64,000 bases of DNA from Chitinophaga sancti (GTDB lineage Bacteria > Bacteroidota > Bacteroidia > Chitinophagales > Chitinophagaceae), in the NCBI RefSeq assembly GCF_034087045.1, contig NZ_CP139247.1, forward strand, positions 8,148,001 to 8,212,000. Direction: 5' to 3'. A program made the position numbers and the translations under genes. The notes beneath the pieces were generated by a model. That model made no database searches. It saw only the letters and a program-made list of their open reading frames with translations, and was not told the origin of the DNA. This document shows positions 1 through 9,014 of the stretch, piece by piece (positions within the stretch are counted from its first letter, which is position 1; each line of letters opens with the position of its first letter).

Positions 1-1354
1 CCATGAATGCATCTACCACAGCAGTAGAAGGCTGTGTTACAGATTCATACTGGGTAGTATTGGTGGAGTGCAGGTAATATTGGAACGCAATGGACTGACG
101 GATCGCCAGTTCATAACTCGCTGCCGCAGTACCGCCAGTCAGACCCCAACGTTCAAAAGCTTCCGCTTTCAGGAAGTTGGTCTCAGCTGCACTCATCATA
201 ATACCTGGCAGGTGAGAGTTGAAACGGTAAGTAGTGGAGTCAATGGTAGAGTAGTTATTAATACTGTCCCCCTGCATCGTTGAAGTCCACTGTTGTGACA
301 TGGCTCTGTAAGTTGCATTCGGAACAAATACACCATTTACAGTAGCCCCAAATTTATCAAACATCAGCGGAATACGTGGATCATCCACAGGCAACATCAC
401 CGTATTCAGCATATAGTCCGGCGCTGCATGCGCACTGATTTCGGTGAAGGCACTATTCAGATTGTTCGTATAGGTCGTCAACTGGAATAACAACATATCC
501 GTGTTGTAAGGACTATAGTTATCACCTACCCCATCCCCATCCATCAATGGATACTGTAGTGGGCTGGATAAAATTTCCTGGATCTCAGTCTTAGCTCTTG
601 CCTCATCATAATAAGACTGACGCAGGAGATAGCGGAGACGCAGGGAATTAATATAACGACGCCATTTAGACAGGCTACCATGACCCACATAATCCTGGTT
701 AGCGAAAGCGGAGGAAGCAACCGTATTGAGCGTAGCTGCTGCAAACCAGTCTGCCATTTCTTTCAACTGAGTTAATACGGTATCGTATACTGCAATCTGT
801 GAATCGAATTTAGGATTGGAGATCGTAGCTGTAGCATCCAGGCTACCTGCCTCAGAGTAAGGAATATCTCCGAACATATCTACCATCTGTGCTGCCTGAT
901 CCAACAGCAATACCCTTCCTGCCATCATGAACACCTCCATATTAGGCCGTTCATCTACAGGCAATTCCTTGTACAGGCGCTGCATAGTGCGGTATTGTGC
1001 CATAGGCCCGCTACCACTACCTGCATCATTCGCATTGCTACCCTGGTTATTAGGTGTATAGAAATCATTCCAGCGATCCTCAATATAGTCATCGTTCTGG
1101 GAATAGGTTGTCAGCTCATTTAAAAACGCGGTCATCTGACAATACTTACCCATCTGGTTAAGCTGTAAAGTACGAAGGTCCCAGTACATAGGCCGAATAC
1201 GGTTATTATCCAGGATAGAGGAAAATAACTTCTCAATAGTAGGATCGGTCGTTTTATCGGGATTTGTATAATAGTCTTCAAGTTGCTTCTTACAACCGGT
1301 CATCCCAATGGCCAGTGTAATAATACAACTTATATATAAAAAGTATTTCTTCAT
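1..1354 (-). CDS. SusD/RagB-family nutrient-binding outer-membrane lipoprotein (C-terminus outside window)
   Basis: Reading the minus strand from 1354 gives an open frame to the window edge, about 451 codons; SusD proteins are usually around 500 residues, so only the last part is missing. The start MKKYFLYIS is followed by a hydrophobic stretch and GMTGCKK, a type II signal peptide with lipobox cysteine. An in-frame ATG at 1360 is an alternative start. Interior matches to the SusD_2 type include DMFGDIPYSEA and a late KAEAFERWGLTGG segment. SusD lipoproteins sit on the outer surface over a SusC barrel and capture glycans or peptides. The gene lies 32 bp downstream of the SusC gene in the same operon. 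The substrate cannot be told from the sequence. Confidence 0.93.
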   Translation of the reverse strand, partial: MKKYFLYISCIITLAIGMTGCKKQLEDYYTNPDKTTDPTIEKLFSSILDNNRIRPMYWDLRTLQLNQMGKYCQMTAFLNELTTYSQNDDYIEDRWNDFYTPNNQGSNANDAGSGSGPMAQYRTMQRLYKELPVDERPNMEVFMMAGRVLLLDQAAQMVDMFGDIPYSEAGSLDATATISNPKFDSQIAVYDTVLTQLKEMADWFAAATLNTVASSAFANQDYVGHGSLSKWRRYINSLRLRYLLRQSYYDEARAKTEIQEILSSPLQYPLMDGDGVGDNYSPYNTDMLLFQLTTYTNNLNSAFTEISAHAAPDYMLNTVMLPVDDPRIPLMFDKFGATVNGVFVPNATYRAMSQQWTSTMQGDSINNYSTIDSTTYRFNSHLPGIMMSAAETNFLKAEAFERWGLTGGTAAASYELAIRQSIAFQYYLHSTNTTQYESVTQPSTAVVDAFM

Positions 1355-1386
1355 GATCATGTCTGTTTGTTAGGTCTTCAGAATAG

Positions 1387-4300
1387 TTAGAAACTTGCAT
1401 TTAAACTAAAACCAATACTACGGGTAGCACCGGTAGAGCCTTCATCAACACCCTGGTTTAACCAGCTTTGACCTACAGGAGCCTCAGGGTCAATGTTCTT
1501 CAGCGTTCTGTAGAAGTAAAACAGGTTTCTACCGATCAAAGACAAACGAATATTCTGCATGTGTAATTTCTGGGCAGTACCTCTTGACAAGGCGTAACTC
1601 AATGATACTTCTCTGAATTTAATATAATTGTTCTTGATCACTGCAGGACCGTTATAACCATTTGATGAAGCGTCAAATACAGTCAGGTAATAGTTAGCTG
1701 CTTCTACGATCATATCGTTGTCTGAACCATCAGATTCCTTCTTACCAGGCAGGATGATACCATCATGGTATACTTTACCATATGGAGAAACCGCATTGTG
1801 GCTCGCCAGTCTGGTAGCTACCCCCTGTTCGTTCACATAGTATGGAAGACCCCCATTTGCTTCATCTCTGTATTTCATGGTAGACTTGAACATACCAGCG
1901 TTGGTACCATATTTCTGTGGCATGGACAAAATCTCACCACCAAAGCGGTAGTCGACGGTGATATCCAGTGTCAGCGCTTTGTAGTTGAAGGTATTAGACC
2001 AACCACCCACTACTTTAGGAAGAATATTACCGGCTTTTTCATATTTAGACTTGTCTACATAGTAGAAACCACTGGAGTTCACAAGCTTATTACCCTTCTC
2101 GTCTTTAGCGTAAGGATACATATAGATGTTACCGATAGTCTGTCCTTTTTCTGCTACGATTTCCACGGAGTTGGCATCACCACCCTTAAATACGATCTGG
2201 TTTACACCATCAGCCAGGCTTACCACCTTAGAGTTGTTGAATGCAAAGTTAATGCGGGTGTTCCAGCTTGATTTTGGACGTTTCAGCGGGGTTGCATTGA
2301 AAGCGATTTCAAGACCCTTACTATTCAATTCACCGACGTTGGTAATACGTGTCAATGCACCATTGGATACCGGTGTGGACAAACGCATCAGCAGGTCTTT
2401 TACTTTACTGTTATAAACAGAGATGTCTATACCAATCCTGCTTTGCAGCATTTTGGTTTCGAGACCAAACTCCATTTCAGTTTTCTTTTCAGACTTCAGG
2501 TTCGCATTACCATATGCATTTTGTGCAGTCAGTACAGGCACAGAACCGGTAGTAGTAGCAAGCGGTTTCTGCGTATATACGATATTTGATTCATATGGAG
2601 GAGGCGCATTACCAACCATACCATAAGATGCACGCAGCTTACCATAGTTTAACCATTTGGGCATTTCAAAAGCCTCTGAGAAGATGAATGAAGAGTTCGC
2701 AGAAGGGTAGAAATAATGGTTATTCGCTATAGGCAGCGTAGAAGAATATTCCTGACGGGCAGTACCTTCCAGGAACACAAAGTTTTTATAGCTTAAGTTC
2801 ACGATACCCAGGTAAGCGTATTTCAGCAACTTACTACGTACCTCGGAAGTAGTCTGTGCATTATAAGAGTTATTCAAAGAGAACCAGTTAGCGGTTACCA
2901 GACCACCACTGGTATTGGAAGACTGATCTGTAAAACTCTCCTGACGGCTCTGGAAACCACCGCTGACGCTATAACCAAATACTTTATTCTGGTCATTTGC
3001 ATAGGTGGCTAAGAAGTCCGTATATACAATAGAATAACGGTTTTTGGTAACAGAATATTTACCGGTACTGCTGGTCGTATTGAAAGAGATAGGATATTCG
3101 TTATACTCTTTAGCTTCTGTATTGATGCTGGTAAAATCATTACCCACCCTGGTACGGAGTTTCAATCCCTTTGCCAGATCGATATTAAGTGTTATGCTGG
3201 ACAACAAACGATCCTGGTTTTCCACTTCATTATTCCTCAACTGATACCAAAGGAAGTTCAGCAATTCCGGGCGGATGTTGAACACCAATGCTTCATCCGG
3301 GTTTAATTGGGTATTATTATAGGGAACCCATTTGTAACCTTTAGATGTTTTGTACTTATCGAACACAACAGCCATATCTTCAGAACGACCGAAGAAACCA
3401 TCGAAGGAGTTGAACAGGCGGTTCATCAGACGGGCCCTGTTTGTCACGGTCGTATTCACATAACCACCTACTACATCTAAGCTCACCTTACTATGCAGCT
3501 TGATCGTACTGTTCAGGTTGAAGGTATTTTTACCCTGGTTGGTACCGATCTGGATACCTTTATAATCACCGCGTGTATAACTGAAACGATAATTTGCTTT
3601 TTCGTTCATATTCGAAAGGGATACATTCAAATTTGAATTGTATCCCTTCTGAAACATTTGTTTATAGTTGTTGGGCTGAGGTGAATAGGGATGCATAGAA
3701 CCATCCCACCATGGCACCATCTCACCAGTCATTTTAGGACCGAACTGGCCATAGGCTCTGAAGAAAGGTCGGACCACACCATTACTACCATAAGGTACCC
3801 AACCATCTTCATTAGCACCCAACGAAACGTTGCTCGCTCTGTCATAACCAGGACCGTAAGTGTTCTGGTACTGAGGCGCATTTGCAATTGTTTCTCTTGT
3901 AGTATTGTAGTTTACATCAACACCAAGTCCTCTGCCTTTCTGGCCTTTCTTGGTAGTGATTACAACCACACCACTTGATGCATCAGAACCATACAAGGCT
4001 GTCGCACTCGCGCCTTTCAATACGGTCAGGTTTTCGATGTCAGTAGGGTTAATATCGAGGATACCGTTACCACGGATACGTGGGTCATCCCAATAACCGG
4101 AAGAGTTACCACCTACACCACCGGATTCGTTATTATTTCTGATCTGCACACCATCTACCACATACAACGGCTGAGTACTATAGTTTAGTGAGTTTACACC
4201 ACGAATCTGAACGTTAACGGCACTGGTAGCACCACCTGGCGCTGTGGTGATTTTCACACCCGCCGCCTTACCATATAAGGCGGAAGCGAAGTTGGTGTTA

Positions 4301-5013
4301 CCAGATGCGTTAATTTGTTCGGAAGTAATAGTAGAAACTGAGTAACCAAGCGCTTTTTCTTCTCTCTTGATACCCAGTGCCGTTACTACAAATTCGTTGA
4401 TCATCTTATCTGCAGGTTGCAACGTGATAGTCAACGCAGTCTTTCCGTTCACAGGAACTTCCTGTGTTTTGAAACCTACGTAAGATACCACCAGGATTGC
4501 ATCGTCAGGTACACTTAAAGTAAAACCACCATTTTCATCTGTAGCTACCCCATCCGAAGTTCCTTTGATTTTCACTGAAGCACCAATCAAAGCTTCACCT
4601 GTCTGATCCAATACCTTACCGGTGATCTTCACAGTAGTGATTCTCTCACCCCTGGGCACGATCACAATCAGGTTGTTAGCCAGCTCCTGATAGGTGTATC
4701 CTGAATTGTCCAGGATCATATCCATCACGGTGGAGATTTGTGCATCTTTCACAGATATATCCACTTTGCTTTTGTTAGGGATATTCCTGTTGCTGAACAT
4801 AAAGCGGTAATCGCTCTGGTGTTCGATAATAGAAAGTACCTCCTTAAATTCAACAGAGCGGAGGTTCAGTGTAATCGTTTTTGAGGAAAGAACATTTGCA
4901 ACTACATGCAGATTCAGGAAAAGGATGAACCCTAACGTTAGTTGTAAAATCAGCAATGGCCTTAAAAGCCCGTAAGGGATCTTGACGCCCTTAGGGCGTA
5001 CATAAAAACTCAT
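1387..5013 (-). CDS. SusC/RagA-family TonB-linked outer-membrane receptor with STN domain
   Basis: 1208 residues. After an N-terminal hydrophobic segment (about 17-42) comes an STN domain (about 45-120, the signalling domain that contacts a FecR anti-sigma factor), a carboxypeptidase-regulatory-like domain (about 127-205, with TGKVLDQTGEALIGASVKIK), a plug (about 207-340, with QIRGVNSL and LKGASATALYGSDA) and a 22-strand barrel ending in SIGFSLNASF. It imports a ligand captured by the SusD partner, powered by TonB-ExbBD. The STN domain plus the upstream FecR and ECF sigma genes indicate substrate-induced transcription by trans-envelope signalling. The leader between it and FecR is 294 bp. Confidence 0.95.
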   Translation of the reverse strand: MSFYVRPKGVKIPYGLLRPLLILQLTLGFILFLNLHVVANVLSSKTITLNLRSVEFKEVLSIIEHQSDYRFMFSNRNIPNKSKVDISVKDAQISTVMDMILDNSGYTYQELANNLIVIVPRGERITTVKITGKVLDQTGEALIGASVKIKGTSDGVATDENGGFTLSVPDDAILVVSYVGFKTQEVPVNGKTALTITLQPADKMINEFVVTALGIKREEKALGYSVSTITSEQINASGNTNFASALYGKAAGVKITTAPGGATSAVNVQIRGVNSLNYSTQPLYVVDGVQIRNNNESGGVGGNSSGYWDDPRIRGNGILDINPTDIENLTVLKGASATALYGSDASSGVVVITTKKGQKGRGLGVDVNYNTTRETIANAPQYQNTYGPGYDRASNVSLGANEDGWVPYGSNGVVRPFFRAYGQFGPKMTGEMVPWWDGSMHPYSPQPNNYKQMFQKGYNSNLNVSLSNMNEKANYRFSYTRGDYKGIQIGTNQGKNTFNLNSTIKLHSKVSLDVVGGYVNTTVTNRARLMNRLFNSFDGFFGRSEDMAVVFDKYKTSKGYKWVPYNNTQLNPDEALVFNIRPELLNFLWYQLRNNEVENQDRLLSSITLNIDLAKGLKLRTRVGNDFTSINTEAKEYNEYPISFNTTSSTGKYSVTKNRYSIVYTDFLATYANDQNKVFGYSVSGGFQSRQESFTDQSSNTSGGLVTANWFSLNNSYNAQTTSEVRSKLLKYAYLGIVNLSYKNFVFLEGTARQEYSSTLPIANNHYFYPSANSSFIFSEAFEMPKWLNYGKLRASYGMVGNAPPPYESNIVYTQKPLATTTGSVPVLTAQNAYGNANLKSEKKTEMEFGLETKMLQSRIGIDISVYNSKVKDLLMRLSTPVSNGALTRITNVGELNSKGLEIAFNATPLKRPKSSWNTRINFAFNNSKVVSLADGVNQIVFKGGDANSVEIVAEKGQTIGNIYMYPYAKDEKGNKLVNSSGFYYVDKSKYEKAGNILPKVVGGWSNTFNYKALTLDITVDYRFGGEILSMPQKYGTNAGMFKSTMKYRDEANGGLPYYVNEQGVATRLASHNAVSPYGKVYHDGIILPGKKESDGSDNDMIVEAANYYLTVFDASSNGYNGPAVIKNNYIKFREVSLSYALSRGTAQKLHMQNIRLSLIGRNLFYFYRTLKNIDPEAPVGQSWLNQGVDEGSTGATRSIGFSLNASF

Positions 5014-5307
5014 AACTTAGATGTTAAAGGTGATAAAAGTGTTAAAACGGCAGTACTCGTGCGAAAAGGCCCGCAGTTTTATTGGAATAAGTCATCTTTC
5101 AGCGGGGGTTATTTAAATGATCCCCGCATTTATTCAGTAGTAATCGCTTTCTTTTCCCATAGACAAAATTTTAGTTGTTTTTACTTTGCTTTTGGTGAAA
5201 TGAAAGGGCGATTCCATAGGTATTACACATCATAGGCATCGGCATAGGGTCCTCATCTCACCTTTCACTACTTATGAAAGGAATTTCTTGATTTACCTGG
5301 TTCTTCT
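5014..5307. other. Intergenic leader between FecR and SusC genes
   Basis: 294 bp upstream of the SusC gene on the minus strand. I see no gene or clear hairpin with a T-run. It probably holds the ECF-sigma-dependent promoter of the susCD pair, but I could not pick out a -35/-10 pair with confidence. Confidence 0.4.
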
Positions 5308-6369
5308 TTAATATATTACGATCGTTGAATCTTCAATCTTATAGTTGAAGTTCTCTGTCAGGTGCAATGCATTCAATGCTTCTGCTATTGTCTCCCCTTC
5401 TAAAACACCTGTAAACCGCAACTGTCTGTAGCCAACCCGGTTGAAATGGATACTGATATTGTAATAGCGTTCCATTCTCTTGGCCAGCGTACCAAAATCT
5501 TCGTCCTGGAATACCAGTTTGTTCTGTAACCAGCTGGTTTCCATCACTACCGATGAATCTTTTCTGTCATTCAGGTAGGTCATGGATGTTACACTAGGTA
5601 CATTGGGTACTAAATCTTTTATGCTGACAGCTTTCCTCCTGGTAGAGTCAAAGTTGGTCAGCACCAGTTTCTGAGAAGGTTTCAATATTATTTTCTCAGA
5701 TGGATTGTCAGTCACGGTAACCTCTATCGCCCCTTTAATCAGCGTAGCTTCAGAAGAAGCTTCGTCTGGATAAGATTTTACGTTGAAAGCAGTACCCAGT
5801 ACCTTGATATCCATTTTGGAAGTATGGATGATAAAAGGTTTTTGTGGATCTGCATGTACGTCAAAGAATGCCTCCCCTGTCAGGTATACTTCCCTGTTTT
5901 TAGTCGCAAAGTCGTCGCTATATTCAAGTTTACTGTCCGCATTGAGTGTCACTCTTGTACCATCTTCCATTATAAAAGTGGATTTCTGCCCTTTGGCAGT
6001 CACTTTTTGCATCATGGAGCCGCGCTGATATATATAATAAAAGCCGCCTGCTGTAATAAGGAGTGCCAGTGATGCTGCAGCTGCTACCCAGCGCATACGG
6101 CCTGTATGGTGTACAGGCTTCATCAGTGGCGCCATGACCGGTGTACCTGCTTCTTTTTCCAACTCATTTATCTTTGTCTGCACATTTTCAAAAAGCCTGC
6201 GCCCATCTATATAATCAGTTTGATTCTGAGCCCAGTAGGTACGGAACATGTCATACTGCTTTGCTGAAGCAGTATCCTCACGCATGATATGTTGTAGTTC
6301 CTGGCCTTCTTGAGGTGTGATGTCACCAACCAGGTCCTTTATAACCATTTCAAAAAAACGATCGCTCAT
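5308..6369 (-). CDS. FecR-family anti-sigma factor
   Basis: About 353 residues from the ATG at 6369 (MSDRFFEMVIKDL), the usual FecR-type beginning; the frame is open to an upstream ATG at 6450, but the extra residues look unlike the family. Order: cytoplasmic N-terminal sigma-binding part, one transmembrane helix (MRWVAAAASLALLITAGG), a periplasmic FecR domain (TLNADSKLEY, VYLTGEAFFDV, VLGTAFNVKSY), and a C-terminal DUF4974 domain (FTGVLEGETIAEALNALHLT). It holds the ECF sigma factor inactive until the receptor's STN domain signals. It sits between the sigma gene (95 bp upstream) and SusC. Confidence 0.93.
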   Translation of the reverse strand: MSDRFFEMVIKDLVGDITPQEGQELQHIMREDTASAKQYDMFRTYWAQNQTDYIDGRRLFENVQTKINELEKEAGTPVMAPLMKPVHHTGRMRWVAAAASLALLITAGGFYYIYQRGSMMQKVTAKGQKSTFIMEDGTRVTLNADSKLEYSDDFATKNREVYLTGEAFFDVHADPQKPFIIHTSKMDIKVLGTAFNVKSYPDEASSEATLIKGAIEVTVTDNPSEKIILKPSQKLVLTNFDSTRRKAVSIKDLVPNVPSVTSMTYLNDRKDSSVVMETSWLQNKLVFQDEDFGTLAKRMERYYNISIHFNRVGYRQLRFTGVLEGETIAEALNALHLTENFNYKIEDSTIVIY

Positions 6370-6463
6370 TGTCCGTTGGAATAACCCTTTGTATATAGGA
6401 CAATTTTTTAATGGTAATATGCGTACAAGCTTTAAAAAAAATTTTAACATATAATTCCAAGTC

Positions 6464-7093
6464 CTAATTACCCATAAATATGAATAAAACTAATATAGCA
6501 CTAATGAGATTGTCTGTCGCCTGTCGGTTTACCTTCTTCAAATATGGATCCATCGCCTTACTCATCTTCTTCATAGCCCGGAGCATCTGAGTGTGTACTG
6601 TACGATGTGAAATGTTGAGAATCTCTGCTACCTCCTTGTATTTCATACCATTTTCCTTGATAAGCCGGAATATGATACCACATTGACGGGGAAGTGTACC
6701 AATCGCCTGATCCATTTTGAAAATCAGCTCTTTCTTCTCCAGTTCCAACTCCGGCGAGGCTTCATTAATCAACACTCCGCCTCCGTCATGGTCTTCAATA
6801 TTGACTACCTGTATACTGGAAAAACGTTTATTATAGTTCAGGGCCTGGTTTTTTACAGCAATAAACAGATAGGTTTCGGGCTTTTCTACCGCCTGCATCT
6901 GAACCCTGTCCATCCAGCATTTCACAAAAACATCCGATACTATCTCTTCAGCAACTTGATGATAATGAACGTACAGCTTGCAAAATTTAATGAGTCGCGG
7001 GTTTAATGCATGAAATAAACCCTCAAATGACCGGGCATCACTCACCTTCGTGAAGCGCTCCCATAGATCATTTATATTAACCTCTTTTTGCAT
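6464..7093 (-). CDS. ECF RNA polymerase sigma factor (Bacteroidetes FecI-like)
   Basis: 209 residues. Region 2 is recognisable (AEEIVSDVFVKCWMDR, then YLFIAVKNQALNY), as is region 4 with a helix-turn-helix (LPRQCGIIFRLIKENGMKYKEVAEILNISHRTVHTQ, paraphrased here by its ends LPRQC and HTQM). The C-terminus ends in a hydrophobic tail, ISAILVLFIF, as in many Bacteroidetes sigma factors of this class. It is the first gene of the sigma-FecR-SusC-SusD operon and should direct transcription of the receptor genes, and perhaps itself, when released by FecR. Confidence 0.93.
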   Translation of the reverse strand: MQKEVNINDLWERFTKVSDARSFEGLFHALNPRLIKFCKLYVHYHQVAEEIVSDVFVKCWMDRVQMQAVEKPETYLFIAVKNQALNYNKRFSSIQVVNIEDHDGGGVLINEASPELELEKKELIFKMDQAIGTLPRQCGIIFRLIKENGMKYKEVAEILNISHRTVHTQMLRAMKKMSKAMDPYLKKVNRQATDNLISAILVLFIFMGN

Positions 7094-7230
7094 TCTAACT
7101 TTTCATTATATTTCGGACAGCAATGTAGTAAAAGTATATGGCAAATAAAAATAATAAATCTTTCTGAATTAATTATTTATAATATATATTATTACCGATA
7201 CATTAATATTTACGGGCCTCAGATTAGTGC

Positions 7231-7274
7231 AAAAAAAAGAGGGGGAAGCAGTCCTTTACCGGACTACTTCCCCC
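7231..7274 (-). terminator. Rho-independent terminator after the ferritin gene
   Basis: A 14-bp stem (7241-7254 against 7261-7274, one mismatch) of GGGGGAAG type with a short loop. Read on the minus strand it is followed by a T-run (the A-run at 7231-7238). It lies just past the ferritin stop codon. Confidence 0.88.
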
Positions 7275-7300
7275 TTCTATATCAAGGAGTTATATTTTTC

Positions 7301-7798
7301 CTATTCCTGCTCCATCGTCATTATGTCACGATCGAACAAATAGAGACCACTTTTGTCATCTCCAATCAGTTCCAGCTTATCATTACACTCACGGGCCAGT
7401 CTTTCCTCTTCAATCTGCTCATTTACATACCACTGCAGGAAGTTGTGCGTAGCATAATCTTTCTCCTGCAATGCTATGTCTACCAGTTCATTAATACCCT
7501 CACTTACCTTCACCTCATGGGCAAACAGCTCTTCAAAAGCCTTCTTCAATGATGGGAAGGTCAGCACTGGCTGCGCCAATGCCGGTACGAGGGCAAAACC
7601 TCCACGCTCATTTATATAATGGATCAGTTTCAGCATATGCATCCTCTCTTCGTCACTGTGCTTAAAGAAGAATTTTGTTACTCCTTTCAGACCTGGCTGA
7701 ATGTCCGCCCAGCTACCCATGGCAAGGTAAGCCTGTGATGACTGCGCCTCCATTAAAACCTGCTTGTTCAGCGCTTCCTGCATTCTTTGTGACAACAT
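7301..7798 (-). CDS. ftnA: Ferritin, iron-storage protein
   Basis: 165 residues, the normal length of bacterial non-heme ferritin. Ferroxidase ligands can be read: Glu17, the EERMH segment (Glu50/51 and His54), Glu95 in HEVKVS, and NEQIEEE (Glu127, Gln128). It forms a 24-subunit shell that oxidises Fe(II) and stores Fe(III). It is a single gene between its own terminator and the cupin gene. In a genome segment devoted to heme import it is a logical iron sink, though nothing in the sequence ties its regulation to that locus. Confidence 0.95.
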   Translation of the reverse strand: MLSQRMQEALNKQVLMEAQSSQAYLAMGSWADIQPGLKGVTKFFFKHSDEERMHMLKLIHYINERGGFALVPALAQPVLTFPSLKKAFEELFAHEVKVSEGINELVDIALQEKDYATHNFLQWYVNEQIEEERLARECNDKLELIGDDKSGLYLFDRDIMTMEQE

Positions 7799-7828
7799 AA
7801 TGTTCGCTTTTTGTTGATAAACAATTGA

Positions 7829-8173
7829 TTATCTATGTAAAAAGTCTTCTCTCATGGGATTGAAGACGTCAATAAGTACTCCTTCCTCTTTGCAAACTAC
7901 CCCATGGATGGCCCCAGACGGTACAGAAAATACATCACCTGTCTGCAATATTTTCTTATGGCCGGCTATCTCCACCTCAAACGATCCTTTTTCCACATAC
8001 GACATCTGTAAATGTGGGTGCGCGTGTAACGTACCTACTGCACCAGTTTCGAAAGCCACTTTTACGATCATGAGCTGTTCACTGTATGCCATGACCTTTC
8101 TCTTTACCCCGGGATCCGTTGGCTCCCATGCAATATCAGCATCTAATTTATAAAAAACAGACAAGTCCGCCAT
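7829..8173 (-). CDS. Small single-domain cupin protein
   Basis: 114 residues forming one cupin barrel. Motif 1 is present as HAHPHLQMSYVEKGSFEVE, with three histidines and a glutamate as likely metal ligands, and motif 2 as GDVFSVPSGAIHGV. Such proteins include pectin-degradation KdgF-like sugar-ring-opening enzymes, dioxygenases and binding proteins; the sequence alone does not decide. A TAnnTTTG promoter box lies 19 bp upstream of the start. Confidence 0.85.
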   Translation of the reverse strand: MADLSVFYKLDADIAWEPTDPGVKRKVMAYSEQLMIVKVAFETGAVGTLHAHPHLQMSYVEKGSFEVEIAGHKKILQTGDVFSVPSGAIHGVVCKEEGVLIDVFNPMREDFLHR

Positions 8174-8192
8174 TTGTTGATTGTTATGGAAT

Positions 8193-8200
8193 CAAATATA
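8193..8200 (-). promoter_or_regulatory. -7 promoter box (TATATTTG) of the cupin gene
   Basis: An exact match on the minus strand to the Bacteroidetes -7 consensus TAnnTTTG, ending 19 bp before the ATG at 8173. A convincing -33 TTTG was not seen. Confidence 0.6.
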
Positions 8201-8201
8201 A

Positions 8202-8891
8202 CTATTTCAGGAGCTTTCTAAAGGCTTTCCCCTGCGTACTTGATTTTATCACCGGCGATAACAATTGATACAAAGAATCGGCTTTCGTATCCGGCGCCCC
8301 ATTCGCATACCACTGCAAAGCTACTATGCTGATGATGGAATTGGGATGTGTTGCTGCAAAACTAAGGTACACCTGCTTTTCGTCCTTTCTGGTGATTGTG
8401 TATTCATCCGCGATGGATGACTGAAATGCTGGAAGATGCCGGGCTTCCAGTGGCGCTGATGTATAATCGCGATAGATGCTCTTTTGCTTTTCCCGGATTG
8501 GTTTGAGCCGGGCCTTTAGCTCCTGGTATTCCTGGTTTACAGGACCGGCAGTAAAGGTGGCCGTTATCAGCGAATCCCTGCCAGTGAGTTCCATCGTCCC
8601 TTTTTCTATGTAAAAGAGAATAGCATCCAATGGAAGAGCAGCCATATTTTGTGGGGTTGTCAACATCAGCAACGCATCGGAAACCTCATTGATGGTGCCT
8701 TTGAATTCAAATTTTCCATCCTGCAAATGTACACTGTCACTGATTTCCTTTCCATTGGAAAGATAGGTCAGGAATAATTGACAGTCAGGCCCGAGATGGC
8801 CAATCTGTCCTTTCAGAACAAAGGGAGTTTGCTGGGCGCCTACCGTGAGGGGAAACAGTAGGGCAAAGAGTAGTTGCTTCATGCGTGGCAA
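8202..8891 (-). CDS. DUF4369-containing secreted protein
   Basis: 229 residues with an N-terminal signal peptide (MPRMKQLLFALLFPLTVGAQ). The first part (about 22-120) matches the DUF4369 type found at the N-terminus of Bacteroidetes thiol-disulfide proteins (FVLKGQIGHL, LQDGKFEFKGTI). Here the thioredoxin domain that usually follows is absent: the protein ends after an alpha-helical middle segment (KPIREKQKSIYRDY) that normally connects the two, and I find no CxxC motif. It may be a stand-alone envelope protein or a shortened relative. Its function is unknown. Confidence 0.8.
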   Translation of the reverse strand: MPRMKQLLFALLFPLTVGAQQTPFVLKGQIGHLGPDCQLFLTYLSNGKEISDSVHLQDGKFEFKGTINEVSDALLMLTTPQNMAALPLDAILFYIEKGTMELTGRDSLITATFTAGPVNQEYQELKARLKPIREKQKSIYRDYTSAPLEARHLPAFQSSIADEYTITRKDEKQVYLSFAATHPNSIISIVALQWYANGAPDTKADSLYQLLSPVIKSSTQGKAFRKLLK

Positions 8892-8963
8892 GGGTTAATG
8901 ATTTCTAATTTAATCAAAATTCGGTTACGTTCCTGCCCGCCGCTGGCGCTGTAAACAAAAAAA

Positions 8964-8993
8964 GGGGGTGTATCTGTCTGTTGATACACCCCC
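8964..8993. terminator. Bidirectional terminator (GGGGGTGTATC stem)
   Basis: Perfect 11-bp stem 8964-8974/8983-8993 with an 8-nt loop, flanked by A-run on the left and T-run on the right, so it can act in both directions. It follows the sugar-porter gene on the minus strand. Confidence 0.92.
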
Positions 8994-9014
8994 TCTTTTT
9001 GAGTATTTGAAAAA

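Noticed and set aside
1765..3978. Several plus-strand ORFs of 66-168 codons inside the SusC gene
   Set aside because: Shadows of the minus-strand receptor gene; no independent start signals or protein features.
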